NCBI RefSeq assembly: GCF_003479425.1
Contig: NZ_QUHC01000005.1
Location: 1 to 64,000, forward strand
Source of the DNA: Odoribacter sp. AF15-53
GTDB taxonomy: Bacteria; Bacteroidota; Bacteroidia; Bacteroidales; Marinifilaceae
Length of the DNA stretch: 64,000 bases
Direction: 5' to 3'
Position numbers and translations under genes: made by a program
Notes under the pieces: model-generated
What the model was told of the DNA's origin: nothing
Seen by the model: the letters and a program-made list of their open reading frames with translations, nothing else
Database searches by the model: none
Part shown: positions 8,303 through 16,924 of the stretch, piece after piece
Position numbering within the stretch: position 1 is the stretch's first letter
Layout: every line of letters begins with the position of its first letter

Positions 8303-8450
8303 TAAATAATACAAGTGTCCCCACTGGAAAAACGAAAGAATAGAAAAGGTGCGAGATACCTTACACGGAAAGATGATACGGGAAAGTCCCGTTCCCCTGA
8401 CAAACTAAAGTTTTCAAAAAAGCGCCCTCCGGTAAAAGGAGGGCGTTTCC
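8303..8450 (+). ncRNA. Putative structured small RNA 2 of the XRE array
   Basis: About 148 nt from a TTTG-N20-TATATTTG promoter to the terminator at 8423-8445. Local stems include AAGGT/ACCTT around GAGATACC and CGGGA-AAG-TCCCG. Its 5' part (GTGTCCCCACTGGAA) resembles small RNA 1 (GTCCCACTCGAA). A basic open frame starting at GTG 8315 shares the tripeptide PLE with the corresponding frame in RNA 1, so a small peptide is not excluded. Confidence 0.45.
8415..8446. terminator. Terminator between small RNA 2 and XRE copy 3
   Basis: CGCCCTCC (8423-8430) pairs with GGAGGGCG (8438-8445). On the minus strand it is followed by CTTTTTTG, a good terminator for XRE copy 3. It also closes RNA 2 on the plus strand. 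Confidence 0.8.
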
Positions 8451-8506
8451 TGTATGATAGGGTTGTTGTTTGGGCCTACGAAGTTCGCCCACGAGTGGGG
8501 ATCGGG

Positions 8507-8896
8507 TTATTTCTTTGATGCTTTTTGTTTCTTCCCCGCCTTTTTCTTTGCCCGTTCTTCTAGTTTCTTCTTTGATTTTTCCTCTTCCTGTCGTTGCAGT
8601 TCCTCGTATTTCAGCCGGAACCGGGGATGTATCTCCGCAAATTCTTCAATGCAGTTTGTTGTCACGAAAGGGTCGGGCATGAAATCGGCGATCTTGCAAT
8701 TAAACAGCTTCGCGATCTCGTTCAGTTGGTTGTGATTGTATTTTGTTTCATACTTCGGGCTTTCGGCACGAAAAACGTAGGATGGGCTTAAATTTAATTC
8801 CAAACACAATTTTCTTTGACTCATCCCGGCATTTATCCTGTATTCCTTAACCTTGTTTATGATGTAGGTTTCGATCTCGGTTGTTTTGGTTCCCAT
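8507..8896 (-). CDS. XRE-family HTH regulator with basic tail, array copy 3
   Basis: A 129-residue paralogue. It has INKVKEYRINAGMSQRKLCLELNLSPSYVFRAES (the helix-turn-helix), then KYNHNQLNEIAKLFNCKIADFMPDPFV, then IEEFAEIHPRFRLKYEELQRQEEE and a Lys-rich tail. It is closest to copy 4 in the IADF(M/I)P(D/N)PFV segment. It is divergent from the 132-residue gene at 9044 and uses the same promoter layout as the other copies. Confidence 0.85.
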   Translation of the reverse strand: MGTKTTEIETYIINKVKEYRINAGMSQRKLCLELNLSPSYVFRAESPKYETKYNHNQLNEIAKLFNCKIADFMPDPFVTTNCIEEFAEIHPRFRLKYEELQRQEEEKSKKKLEERAKKKAGKKQKASKK

Positions 8897-8914
8897 TTTT
8901 CTAAAAATTAAAAG

Positions 8915-8971
8915 TAAAGAAAAGATTTTCCATGAACTGTTTTGTACCCTGTGCAGTATGCGGTATATTTG
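8915..8971. promoter_or_regulatory. Divergent control region 3: TAAAGAAAAG-N39-TATATTTG
   Basis: TAAAGAAAAG at 8915-8924, 39 bp, then TATATTTG at 8964-8971. TTTG at 8941-8944 lies 19 bp before the -7 box. The plus-strand promoter would drive the gene at 9044 with a leader of about 65 nt. Confidence 0.75.
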
Positions 8972-9043
8972 TAAAGAAAGAAACAGTTTGAATGTTCCGG
9001 GGTTGGTTTAATTTTGTTATATTGTCATCTAAAATACACGAGT

Positions 9044-9442
9044 ATGGAAGCGGAGAATTTGTTTAATAAAGAGTTAGATATTACTGGCGATGATGTTCTT
9101 GATTGCGAGGATATTGAATTGCTGCAATATTGGGAAGAAGAATTAACGGAACAACTCCGGGACGTGAAAACAACGCTTGATCGCTTCGAGGATCTGAAGG
9201 GGTTGAACCCGGAATTAGTCGAGGATAGTAATTATCGAAGGGCTTACGAGGCTCGGAAGTTCCGGTTAAAATTTTTAGATTTGATTCTCGCGAGGAAAAA
9301 AGTATTGAAGAAAGCGGAGAATAAAGATCAATTACTCACGCGCAAGTTTATGAGCGTGGCAAAGGATTGGTTAGAACCCCGGATGTACAAGGCGATACTG
9401 GAAGAGGCGAAAAAAAGAGCGAATTACCCGACCGGGGAATAA
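9044..9442 (+). CDS. Hypothetical helical protein paired with XRE copy 3
   Basis: A 132-residue, acidic then basic, predicted all-helical protein with no recognised motif. Its centre reads YWEEELTEQLRDVKTTLDRFEDLKG. ATG 9044 is chosen over an upstream in-frame start because it follows the promoter-derived leader naturally. It is driven by the divergent promoter shared with XRE copy 3, so that regulator may control it. It is convergent with, and only 2 bp from, the next minus-strand gene. Confidence 0.6.
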   Translation: MEAENLFNKELDITGDDVLDCEDIELLQYWEEELTEQLRDVKTTLDRFEDLKGLNPELVEDSNYRRAYEARKFRLKFLDLILARKKVLKKAENKDQLLTRKFMSVAKDWLEPRMYKAILEEAKKRANYPTGE

Positions 9443-9444
9443 GA

Positions 9445-10059
9445 TTATTCCTCTCCCTCGTACAGGGTATCGTACAGGCTCTCGAACGTGTCGATCTGGT
9501 CGTTTTTCAGCATTTCATACGTTAAGAATGTTCTTTGAATAAAAATATTCTTTTCTTTCTCGATGCCTAAACATACTCCATCCTCGCAGCTTGTTTGAAA
9601 AATTCTTTTATCCTCGACGCTTTCATCAGACGAGAAAGTCGGGTTCCTGCAAAAAAAGTATTTTATCAGGTCAATACCTTTTATATCATTATTCCCTTTT
9701 AGGAATCTATCCCGGTATCGTTGAAAAAAGTGAGGCGGGAACATGAGTACGCAGGGATCACCTTGAAACAAGGAAATCATGAACACGTAAATCCCGCCTC
9801 TCGCGTTCGCTGTACAAACGTAAGTGATTACCGGGGCTTCCGCGTCTTTTTTGCTTTTTGCTGTAAAAATGATAATCCATTTATTTTTTTTCGGAGAAAC
9901 GTAATCGACTGGCTTGAATTGAACGGGGAAGCGAGTGCGTTTGAGAACGTTCCGCCGGAAGTTATTGCACAGGTACTCGACTTTCGCCGTGACATTGGGC
10001 CCGTCGTTTACGAGTTCGGTATACATTTCCCGTAAACTCATGTTATCCACTACTAGCAT
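9445..10059 (-). CDS. Hypothetical protein, 204 residues
   Basis: No signal peptide and no family recognised with confidence. It is an alpha/beta protein with a core WIIIFTAKSKK, a predicted strand pair around VITYVCTANARGGIYVFMI, and the conspicuous FPPHFFQRYRDRFL motif, whose His/Arg pairs could be functional. A start at the methionine six codons downstream (10041) is possible. It lies 22 bp from the stop of the upstream AlbA_2 gene on the same strand, so the two are probably co-transcribed. Confidence 0.6.
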   Translation of the reverse strand: MLVVDNMSLREMYTELVNDGPNVTAKVEYLCNNFRRNVLKRTRFPVQFKPVDYVSPKKNKWIIIFTAKSKKDAEAPVITYVCTANARGGIYVFMISLFQGDPCVLMFPPHFFQRYRDRFLKGNNDIKGIDLIKYFFCRNPTFSSDESVEDKRIFQTSCEDGVCLGIEKEKNIFIQRTFLTYEMLKNDQIDTFESLYDTLYEGEE

Positions 10060-10081
10060 AGGTTGCTGTTTAAATTATTTG

Positions 10082-11788
10082 CTATAAGTCAAATCCACCT
10101 AAAAAATCTTTCCCTTTCTCTGTAATAACATATTTTTGGTTGGAAGAATTGGGTTTATCTTTTATCGTGTATTCTAATAAACAAGCTACCCGTAAAGGGT
10201 TGATATATATTTCTCTCAATTTATTTCTTGAATTAAACTCGATCAAATTTTGTATATCTTCGATATTCTTGGGAGTCAAACAGAGCAATAAAATCTTAAT
10301 CAAATTCATCGTTCTTTTATCGAATAACTCCACCCCTTTTTCTGCCCAACTCCACCCCTCGAAAGAAGGATTTTCCGGTAACTCGTTGTTTATCTTTATT
10401 CTAAGATTTTCTAACTCCACCCCTTTTTTACTCCAACTCCACCCCAAACTTCTATCCTTGGCGAAAAATAAAGCATTCGTATCATTCATTTCTGCATAGT
10501 CAGGAGCCAAGTTTAAAGATTCAATAGATTCAAGCGTTTCTGAATCGAGTTTAGTTCTATTTAATCCCACCAGTTCGATAAACGCGGCAGCTCTCTCTTC
10601 TCCCAAAACGGAGCCAACAAGGGGAATTACGGTTTTGAACTGGTTATCCTCGATAAAGAGGGGTTTTGTACCGGAAGAATAGATATTTAGATATTTGTAT
10701 ACATTTCTTACCCCGGAACCGATCTCGTCTACCCAGCTAAACTCGGAGAAGAATTTACGTATATTCGGATTCTTGGCGTATGGATTAAAAGAATCCAAAG
10801 TCAACAACCCTCTGAATAAAGGTTTGTTCGGATTTGTTATTTCAACACGATTTTTGTAAATAATCATCGTGGTAGGATACGCGCTCGTGTATTCCCGGTG
10901 AACAATGGCGTTAGCTATTATTTCACGGAATATTAGTTCTCGCAAATCTTTTCGTTGATCTCCCTCCAAATAAAACATATCGGGCAGGCGTGAGCGATTT
11001 TTTATGAAATCCATCGCTTGCAGGTAGGTGTCGATCAAATTTGTTCGTAACGTTAATTTGTCATCCCAACGATCGAGGTCATTCAATTTTACCAAAATAT
11101 CGAATTTATATGCCGGGAGGATGTTCTGGATAGTTAAATCTTTTCCAAACACGAGAGCGGAAGCGAGGGTTAATCCTTCCTCGCCAGTCCGAATATCCTT
11201 TCGATAATACCCGGATGAGCGTAAAATCTCCATGTTGTTTATCGTCAACCAAGGATGTGAAGCGTTGACAGATCGAATAATACTTCTCGCTTTATCAAAC
11301 AGGTTATTATCCAAATCTTCTATTTGGAGGTACGGGAATATTTCATTCTCGGTAAAATGATTTCGTTTTCTGAAATATAATTCAGAAATCCGGGAATCAT
11401 CCTCGATCCTGATGTCGCTATCATTTTCCCGGTCATAGATAATTCCGTCATGGCTGTGTATATGCGAGCTAACGGGAATCTTCACGTATAAAACGATCAG
11501 ACCTTTATCTTCCAGTTGGTAGATAGGGAAATTGACCGGGGGATTTATGACATCTTTGTTGTTTAATGCGGTAACAATATCTTTTTTTAATTGGTCGACA
11601 GCGGTTTTATCAATTCCGGTTATAACTCCATCATCGTTTGCCCCTAGTATAATTGTTCCTCCTTCCCGGTTCAGAAAAGAAACCACGGTATCGTAGAAAT
11701 TGTTGGGGACTTTTATTCTTGCCTCCTTAAATTCGAGATGTAAACTTTCGCCTTTGGAAAGAATTTTATGCAGATCCTCGATTGTCAT
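10082..11788 (-). CDS. AlbA_2 domain ATPase-type transcriptional regulator
   Basis: A 568-residue protein. The N-terminal Schlafen-type AlbA_2 nucleic-acid-binding domain (residues about 1-125) starts ESLHLEFKEA and contains FLNREGGTIILGANDDG. A RecG-like C-terminal ATP-binding module follows (REIIANAIVHREY near residue 288, then VEITNPNKPLFRG). Two copies of a GWSWxxKGVEL motif lie about 30 residues apart near residues 450-490, before a winged-helix-like end. Such proteins are annotated as predicted transcriptional regulators or helicase-like. Some AlbA_2 proteins occur in defence regions. It is co-oriented with the following hypothetical gene. Confidence 0.8.
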   Translation of the reverse strand: MTIEDLHKILSKGESLHLEFKEARIKVPNNFYDTVVSFLNREGGTIILGANDDGVITGIDKTAVDQLKKDIVTALNNKDVINPPVNFPIYQLEDKGLIVLYVKIPVSSHIHSHDGIIYDRENDSDIRIEDDSRISELYFRKRNHFTENEIFPYLQIEDLDNNLFDKARSIIRSVNASHPWLTINNMEILRSSGYYRKDIRTGEEGLTLASALVFGKDLTIQNILPAYKFDILVKLNDLDRWDDKLTLRTNLIDTYLQAMDFIKNRSRLPDMFYLEGDQRKDLRELIFREIIANAIVHREYTSAYPTTMIIYKNRVEITNPNKPLFRGLLTLDSFNPYAKNPNIRKFFSEFSWVDEIGSGVRNVYKYLNIYSSGTKPLFIEDNQFKTVIPLVGSVLGEERAAAFIELVGLNRTKLDSETLESIESLNLAPDYAEMNDTNALFFAKDRSLGWSWSKKGVELENLRIKINNELPENPSFEGWSWAEKGVELFDKRTMNLIKILLLCLTPKNIEDIQNLIEFNSRNKLREIYINPLRVACLLEYTIKDKPNSSNQKYVITEKGKDFLGGFDL

Positions 11789-11835
11789 GTCGCGCGTGTT
11801 TTATCCTGTAATATAATTATTTTGGTCGCTCGCTC

Positions 11836-11914
11836 CCTTTTCCCGCGAAAGGGATAGACGTGAGATACCGTGTACCGCGGAAAGCCCGGTCCGCGAGTTA
11901 GCGGATTCGCCCGA
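11836..11914 (+). repeat. Partial copy of the small RNA element before XRE copy 4
   Basis: Plus-strand sequence resembling RNA 2. GTGAGATACCGTGTACCGCGGAAAG matches its GTGCGAGATACC...ACACGGAAAG in part, with translated similarity KG..RY...RK...RS. It forms stems TCCCTTT/AAAGGGA and CGCGGA/TCCGCG. No promoter box is found on its left, where the AlbA_2 gene starts instead, so it looks like the 3' half of an older unit interrupted by the AlbA_2/hypothetical pair. Confidence 0.35.
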
Positions 11915-12343
11915 TCATTTTTTCTTGGATGTCGCTTTTTTCTTCATCGCTGCTTTCTCCTTTTTCGTTTTTTCCTTTGCCTCCCGTTCTTTCTGTGCTT
12001 TCTCTTCCATGTTCTTAATCATCTTTTCGTATTTGGCTCTAAGTTTGGGGTGTATATCCATGTATTCTTCAATCGTGTCCTTTTGCACGAAAGGGTTTGG
12101 TATGAAGTCTGCAATGGAGCAATTGAAAATTTTTGCTAACTCGTTTAAATGATTTAAGTTGTACTTTGCACGGGAGAATGGATTTTCAGCTCTATTCACG
12201 TATGTGCTACTTAACCTTAATTCCATTGCAAGTTTTCTTTGACTCATTTTTGCAGCTTTTCTAAGTTCCTTCACTTTGTTGATAACGGAAAGTTCTATTT
12301 CTGTCTTTTTGATTTCTTTTATTATGTCCTGTGTTGCTGTCAT
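11915..12343 (-). CDS. XRE-family HTH regulator with basic tail, array copy 4
   Basis: A 142-residue paralogue. It has INKVKELRKAAKMSQRKLAMELRLSSTYVNRAEN, then KYNLNHLNELAKIFNCSIADFIPNPFV, then IEEYMDIHPKLRAKYEKMIK and a basic tail ending TSKKK. The start at 12343 is favoured over the in-frame ATG at 12361 because the distance to the conserved upstream TAAAGGAAAG block then matches the other copies. It is divergent from a plus-strand promoter. Confidence 0.85.
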   Translation of the reverse strand: MTATQDIIKEIKKTEIELSVINKVKELRKAAKMSQRKLAMELRLSSTYVNRAENPFSRAKYNLNHLNELAKIFNCSIADFIPNPFVQKDTIEEYMDIHPKLRAKYEKMIKNMEEKAQKEREAKEKTKKEKAAMKKKATSKKK

Positions 12344-12363
12344 TTCGAAGTTATTTTTCATGT

Positions 12364-12420
12364 TAAAGGAAAGTTTTTTGGATAAATATTTTGAGAATAC
12401 ATGTGATTGCACTATATTTG
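12364..12420. promoter_or_regulatory. Divergent control region 4: TAAAGGAAAG-N39-TATATTTG
   Basis: TAAAGGAAAG at 12364-12373, 39 bp, then TATATTTG at 12413-12420. TTTG at 12390-12393 is 19 bp upstream of the -7 box. This is the fourth instance of the same architecture. Confidence 0.75.
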
Positions 12421-12426
12421 CATTAT

Positions 12427-12600
12427 TGAACCTCGTAGAGGGTTGTCCAGTCAGTCACGTTCACGCGTGCAAAAAACAAACGAAAATTTTATGGAGAGGC
12501 AGAAATGCCAGAAGGGAAAATACACCTGAAATATTGGGTGTGTGGAATGTTATTATGCTGAATGTCAATAAAATAATAAAGGGTGTACACATCCCGGATT
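12427..12600 (+). ncRNA. Putative small transcript 4 of the XRE array
   Basis: It is downstream of a TTTG-N19-TATATTTG promoter with no good start codon. Stems include GGCA-GAAA-TGCC (12498-12509) and an ACACC/GGTGT hairpin near 12518-12536. There is no clear terminator on this strand, so the 3' end is a guess. One frame encodes a basic stretch (CKK...W.GRNARR) loosely like that of RNA 1. Confidence 0.3.
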
Positions 12601-12663
12601 ATTAAATTTAACAGTTATGAAACAGAAAATATCGTCCCTCAACAAGAACAAGCCCCCGCCGGG

Positions 12664-12891
12664 CTAAAGAGGGTTTTGCGGGATAAGTTCCCAAAGCGGG
12701 CACCTGAATAATTTCGCTATTTCATTTAAATGATCTAGGTTGTAGGCTTTATCTGATGTCGGGTCTTCAATACAATGAATGTAAGAGTGACTAATATTCA
12801 GGCAATCCGCAAAGTATCGCAGGCTCATTTCGTGTTTTATGCGAAGTTCTTTCACTTTATTTATAGTATATAACTTAATAGCTGACTTCAT
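12664..12891 (-). CDS. Short XRE-family HTH regulator, array copy 5
   Basis: A 75-residue, more diverged member. It has INKVKELRIKHEMSLRYFADCLNISHSYIHCIED, then YNLDHLNEIAKLFRCPLWELIP, and no basic tail. It keeps the domain order of the array, but its upstream region lacks the exact TAAAGG-N39-TAnnTTTG layout. It is divergent from the 155-residue gene at 13041. A GC-rich AGCCC/GGGCT hairpin just beyond its stop codon (12650-12664) may end its message. Confidence 0.8.
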   Translation of the reverse strand: MKSAIKLYTINKVKELRIKHEMSLRYFADCLNISHSYIHCIEDPTSDKAYNLDHLNEIAKLFRCPLWELIPQNPL

Positions 12892-13040
12892 GATTGGTAT
12901 GTATTAATGAGTAAATTAATGAATTTTACAGGGATATACCGTTCATCTAAAGGTAAACACTACGTGTGAAAGTGAATCATTTCAGAATATGATTCGTGAT
13001 AACTTTAATATTAACTAATAACCTAACGAAAAACAATTGA

Positions 13041-13508
13041 ATGACAGAACATCAAGAAATTATTGAAGAGGAAGAACTAAAAAGATTCTTTTTAGAAGAG
13101 GCGCGTTTGCTTTGTCCCGCGGCAAGGTTGGAAACGTCGGATCGGGAGAAGTTACACATTCTTTACTCCACGCTTAAAAGAATGACTAAACTCATGGGAT
13201 TACTGTGTCATTGTAATTTGGAAGTACACTATAATGAGGTGTACGACGTGTTTGGATTCTACCTCGTGGAAAAGGATGGTGAGAAAAAGAAAAAGCACCA
13301 GATGAGCGCACGTTTGAGTGACTACAATAAATTTTTGATCCAGTTGACAAAATTGAAAGACTTGAACACTCATTTCTATTTTTACTATGTTGTTCACTTG
13401 AAAGCACTAGAGCGAATCATGAAGAATGATTACCCGGATGATTTTCAAGATGGGCAAATTAACGAGATCGGGATAAAGGAATTGCTTTCCAAAGAAAACG
13501 GGAAGTAA
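13041..13508 (+). CDS. Hypothetical protein paired with XRE copy 5
   Basis: A 155-residue protein, acidic at the N terminus (EIIEEEELKRFFLEEARL). It has helical segments, a Lys-rich EKDGEKKKKHQ stretch, and an aromatic THFYFYYVVHLKALERIM helix. No family is recognised. Its position, divergent from an XRE gene, mirrors the gene at 9044, so both may be targets or partners of the array regulators. Confidence 0.55.
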   Translation: MTEHQEIIEEEELKRFFLEEARLLCPAARLETSDREKLHILYSTLKRMTKLMGLLCHCNLEVHYNEVYDVFGFYLVEKDGEKKKKHQMSARLSDYNKFLIQLTKLKDLNTHFYFYYVVHLKALERIMKNDYPDDFQDGQINEIGIKELLSKENGK

Positions 13509-13512
13509 AAAA

Positions 13513-13553
13513 GGGGGAAGTTCGCCTAAGTTGACAGCTTCGTGACTTCCCCC
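13513..13553 (+). promoter_or_regulatory. Leader hairpin before susC copy 1
   Basis: GGGGGAAGT (13513-13521) pairs with ACTTCCCCC (13545-13553), just after the preceding stop codon and 32 bp before the susC start. There is no T run, so it may be an attenuator, an RNA-stabilising or small-RNA target hairpin rather than a plain terminator. Confidence 0.55.
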
Positions 13554-13584
13554 CATATTAATTACGAAATTAACATCTAAAATT

Positions 13585-16500
13585 ATGAAAAAAAACTTAG
13601 AAAGACAAGCGTGCAGGCGTAAATCGCGCGCTAAAGTCAAAATTCGTTTGCCGCGAGAGTTCACGGTAGGAATTTATTTGAAAATGTTGTTTTTACCCTT
13701 GCTTTGCTGCGTGTCCCTGTTGGCGAATGCTGTTGAGGTACGGGACAGCACGGGAGTAAAGGACAATATAATAAAAGGTCGGGTGATGGACGAGAAGGGG
13801 CAGCCCATGCCGGGGGTAACGGTGTTGCTGGATTCAACGAGGCTAGGGGTAACGACGGACACGGAAGGGAATTTCACGTTGAAGTTGACCCGTGAAAAGG
13901 GTGTGTTGGTGTTTTCTTTTATCGGTTTTAAAACGGTTAAAGCGAGATTCGAGGCGGGGAAATTGTTGACTATCCGGATGAAAGAAGAAATGTCAAGTTT
14001 GGACGAGGTGACGGTTATCGCTTACGGGACACAACGGAGACGCGAAGTGGTGGGAGCCATGAGTACCGTTAGCGGGGAGGATATAAAAGACGTGCCTTCT
14101 CCCTCCATCGCGAACCTGCTGCAAGGCCGGGTTTCGGGGATGAACGTCACTAACATGACGGGCGCACCCGGCGGAGGCGGCACGTCTATCAACGTGCGGG
14201 GATACAATTCTTTTGATATTGCTGGAGAACAACGTTTTTCAAATCCCCTTTGGGTGATTGATGGTGTGCCGATGCAATCTTTCACCTCTCCCGTCACGGG
14301 AACGAATACCCTCGCGGAGATCGACCCGAACGACATAGAGAGCATACAGGTGTTAAAGGATGCCGCTTCCGCGGCGATTTACGGGTCACGGGCCGCCAAC
14401 GGGGTGATGCTCGTGACAACGAAAAGCGGGCGTTTGAACCAGAGGGCGAAGATCAGCGTTAATTTTTCTCGCACGTGGAGTTTTGACCCCTCCTTGCCGG
14501 AGCTTACCGGGGGGAACGCCGAAAGGAACTTGCGCTTGGAGGCGTTGCGGAATTTCCAGCAAGCCTACTTCGACCCCTCGACAAACACGTACAAGTACGT
14601 TAGCTCGTACCGGGAGTCGTATAACGAGAACATGCACTATAATTATTTTTGGAATAAAGGTGACGGGGCGGGTATCGCCGCTTATCAAGATAGTTTGAAC
14701 TCGTTTTATAATAACTCGACGAATTTCTTCAAGTATTATTTCAGAACGGCGAAAGTGACGAATGCCAACCTCCAACTATCGGGCGGTAACACGAACATGA
14801 GCTATAACATTGGTCTTGGTTATTACGATGAATCGGGTGTCTTGCGTAACACTGGATTTAGTCGGGTGAACCTGCTGGCGAATTTCTTTATCAAGCCCCT
14901 GCCGAAAGTCGAATCTAACGTGCGCTTTTACCTTGCCCGGACAGGACGTAAACGGGCTTCCCGTTTGACCGCTTACACGGGGTTCACATCCGGAGAGGAA
15001 CTGGAACAGATACCCGAAGAGTTGCTAACCATGTCAACGATATTGCCGGGCGAGGGCACGCCCGCCTTTGATGAAATGATAAAGCGTTTCAACACGATAA
15101 AAGAAGATAACGAGTCTTACCGGGTACGCACCTCTTTAGATTTATCTTACGAGATCATAAAGGGCTTGAAATTAAAGTCTTCCGTGGCGTTGGATTTCAC
15201 GCAACAAAATCAAAATCTTTTCTTGCCCTCTGATTTGGACGAGTACAACGAATCCTATTCAAGCGGGCAGATCGAGAGAAATTTAACGTTGATAAACGAG
15301 AACCTTTTGACTTACAGGCACACGTTTGTTGAAAAGCATACCTTAGATTTTTTACTCGGTTTGTCGGTGCAGGAAGACGAGAGGAACTCTATCGGAACAT
15401 GGGGTAAAGATTCCCCAAGCGATCTGATTCATTATATTTCGTGGTTCGGTAATGTTTATAACGTGGACGAGAACCGGGCGTTGAAGGACGGCACGACCGG
15501 GCGGGAAGTTAGCACGAGCGTGGGCGTGTTCGGGCGTTTGAATTATAATTATCTCGAAAGGTATTTCCTTTCTGTCACGTTGCGCCGGGACGCTTCTTCG
15601 AAATTCGGCGAAAATGTTCGGTGGGGAACCTTCCCCTCTTATGCCGTGGCGTGGACGTTCTCGGAAGAACCTTTCATGGATTGGAGTAGGGGAGTGCTAG
15701 ATCATGGAAAGCTCCGGGTTTCTTACGGGAAGTCGGGTAAACAGTTCGATCAACCGTATATCGCGCAAGGCTCTTTTTCACCGGGTGATCCTTACCTCGG
15801 TAACCCGACCATTCACCCGGATTTGTCGAGGGGATTGAGTAACAAGTACCTGACGTGGGAGGAAACGGGACAGTACGATTTCGGGTTGGACTTGGATTTT
15901 CGCGATCACCGTTTCGGGGTTGTGCTGGATTATTACTATCGTTACACGGATAAATTACTTTATCCTGTCATGTTACCCGGTAACTATTCCGCATTCAATC
16001 GTCAGTGGCGTAACGCTTACGCGATCTCGAACGAGGGGATCGAGCTAGAGGTGAAATGGAACGCGATCAGGAACGAGAAATTGAACTGGAATATTTCGTT
16101 TAATATCGCCCGGAACTGGAACCGCCTTGAAAAAAGCGAGAACAAACGGGATTTTCTAACGGAAGATAACACGACCAATCTCAACATCATCGGGAAGCCT
16201 TTAAACGGTCTTTACGTGTTGAAAACCGGGGGGATTTATAATGATGATAAAGAGGTACCGAGAATGTTTATAAACGGCAAGGATACGCCTCTCGCGGGTA
16301 ACGGGAACACGCAGCATTACCGGGCGGGTGATCGGGTGGTGTATGACGTGAACGGTGACGGGGTGGTAAACTCGGATGATCGCGTTTACGCGGGAGCTCC
16401 CGCCCCCGTCGCGCAGGGAGGGATTGTCACCACCTTGGAATGGAAAGGGTTCGACTTGAACGTGTTATTTAATTTCGTGATTAGCCGACATATCTTGAAC

Positions 16501-16920
16501 GCGGCTCGCGGGGCTTCGGTCGGAACCATAATCGGGCTAACGCCGGATGATAGCGTTACCCCCGTGTATGTTGATTTAAACAACGTTTCTTTCTGGCAGA
16601 AACCCGGTGATAAAACGGATTTCCCGATGAATCGACTAGAGGGTGGGTTAGGTAGTTTTAATTCTTACACGACCGCTAACGTGGAAGATGTTAGTTATCT
16701 AAAATTGAAAACGTTCTCTATCGGGTACACGTTGCCGGATAGGTGGAAGAAAAAAGTGGGCTTCGGGGTGCGGGTTTTCGTGTCGGGGGAAAATCTCTTC
16801 ACGATCACGAATTATTCCGGTGCTGACCCGGAATCTGTAAATATAATGACGGGCGTGGATAATCTTGGTAATTATCCCTTGAACCGGAAATTGACACTTG
16901 GTATAACCGGAACATTTTAA
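13585..16920 (+). CDS. SusC/RagA-type TonB-dependent outer membrane transporter
   Basis: An 1111-residue outer-membrane importer. An unusually long basic N-terminus precedes the signal hydrophobic core (about residues 30-48). Next come a CarboxypepD_reg-like domain (about 62-130, IKGRVMDEKGQPMPGVTV), the TonB-box/plug region (LDEVTVIAYG, then IYGSRAANGVMLVTTKSG near 265-283) and a long beta-barrel ending in a C-terminal Phe. It has no STN domain, which fits the absence of FecI/FecR here. Its codon use is GC-richer than the flanking AT-rich genes. It pairs with the SusD that starts 4 bp downstream. Confidence 0.95.
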   Translation: MKKNLERQACRRKSRAKVKIRLPREFTVGIYLKMLFLPLLCCVSLLANAVEVRDSTGVKDNIIKGRVMDEKGQPMPGVTVLLDSTRLGVTTDTEGNFTLKLTREKGVLVFSFIGFKTVKARFEAGKLLTIRMKEEMSSLDEVTVIAYGTQRRREVVGAMSTVSGEDIKDVPSPSIANLLQGRVSGMNVTNMTGAPGGGGTSINVRGYNSFDIAGEQRFSNPLWVIDGVPMQSFTSPVTGTNTLAEIDPNDIESIQVLKDAASAAIYGSRAANGVMLVTTKSGRLNQRAKISVNFSRTWSFDPSLPELTGGNAERNLRLEALRNFQQAYFDPSTNTYKYVSSYRESYNENMHYNYFWNKGDGAGIAAYQDSLNSFYNNSTNFFKYYFRTAKVTNANLQLSGGNTNMSYNIGLGYYDESGVLRNTGFSRVNLLANFFIKPLPKVESNVRFYLARTGRKRASRLTAYTGFTSGEELEQIPEELLTMSTILPGEGTPAFDEMIKRFNTIKEDNESYRVRTSLDLSYEIIKGLKLKSSVALDFTQQNQNLFLPSDLDEYNESYSSGQIERNLTLINENLLTYRHTFVEKHTLDFLLGLSVQEDERNSIGTWGKDSPSDLIHYISWFGNVYNVDENRALKDGTTGREVSTSVGVFGRLNYNYLERYFLSVTLRRDASSKFGENVRWGTFPSYAVAWTFSEEPFMDWSRGVLDHGKLRVSYGKSGKQFDQPYIAQGSFSPGDPYLGNPTIHPDLSRGLSNKYLTWEETGQYDFGLDLDFRDHRFGVVLDYYYRYTDKLLYPVMLPGNYSAFNRQWRNAYAISNEGIELEVKWNAIRNEKLNWNISFNIARNWNRLEKSENKRDFLTEDNTTNLNIIGKPLNGLYVLKTGGIYNDDKEVPRMFINGKDTPLAGNGNTQHYRAGDRVVYDVNGDGVVNSDDRVYAGAPAPVAQGGIVTTLEWKGFDLNVLFNFVISRHILNAARGASVGTIIGLTPDDSVTPVYVDLNNVSFWQKPGDKTDFPMNRLEGGLGSFNSYTTANVEDVSYLKLKTFSIGYTLPDRWKKKVGFGVRVFVSGENLFTITNYSGADPESVNIMTGVDNLGNYPLNRKLTLGITGTF

Positions 16921-16924
16921 AAGT

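Noticed and set aside
13585-16920. Long antisense ORFs within susC and susD genes
   Set aside because: They mirror the codon pattern of the real genes, lack start signals and resemble no known family.
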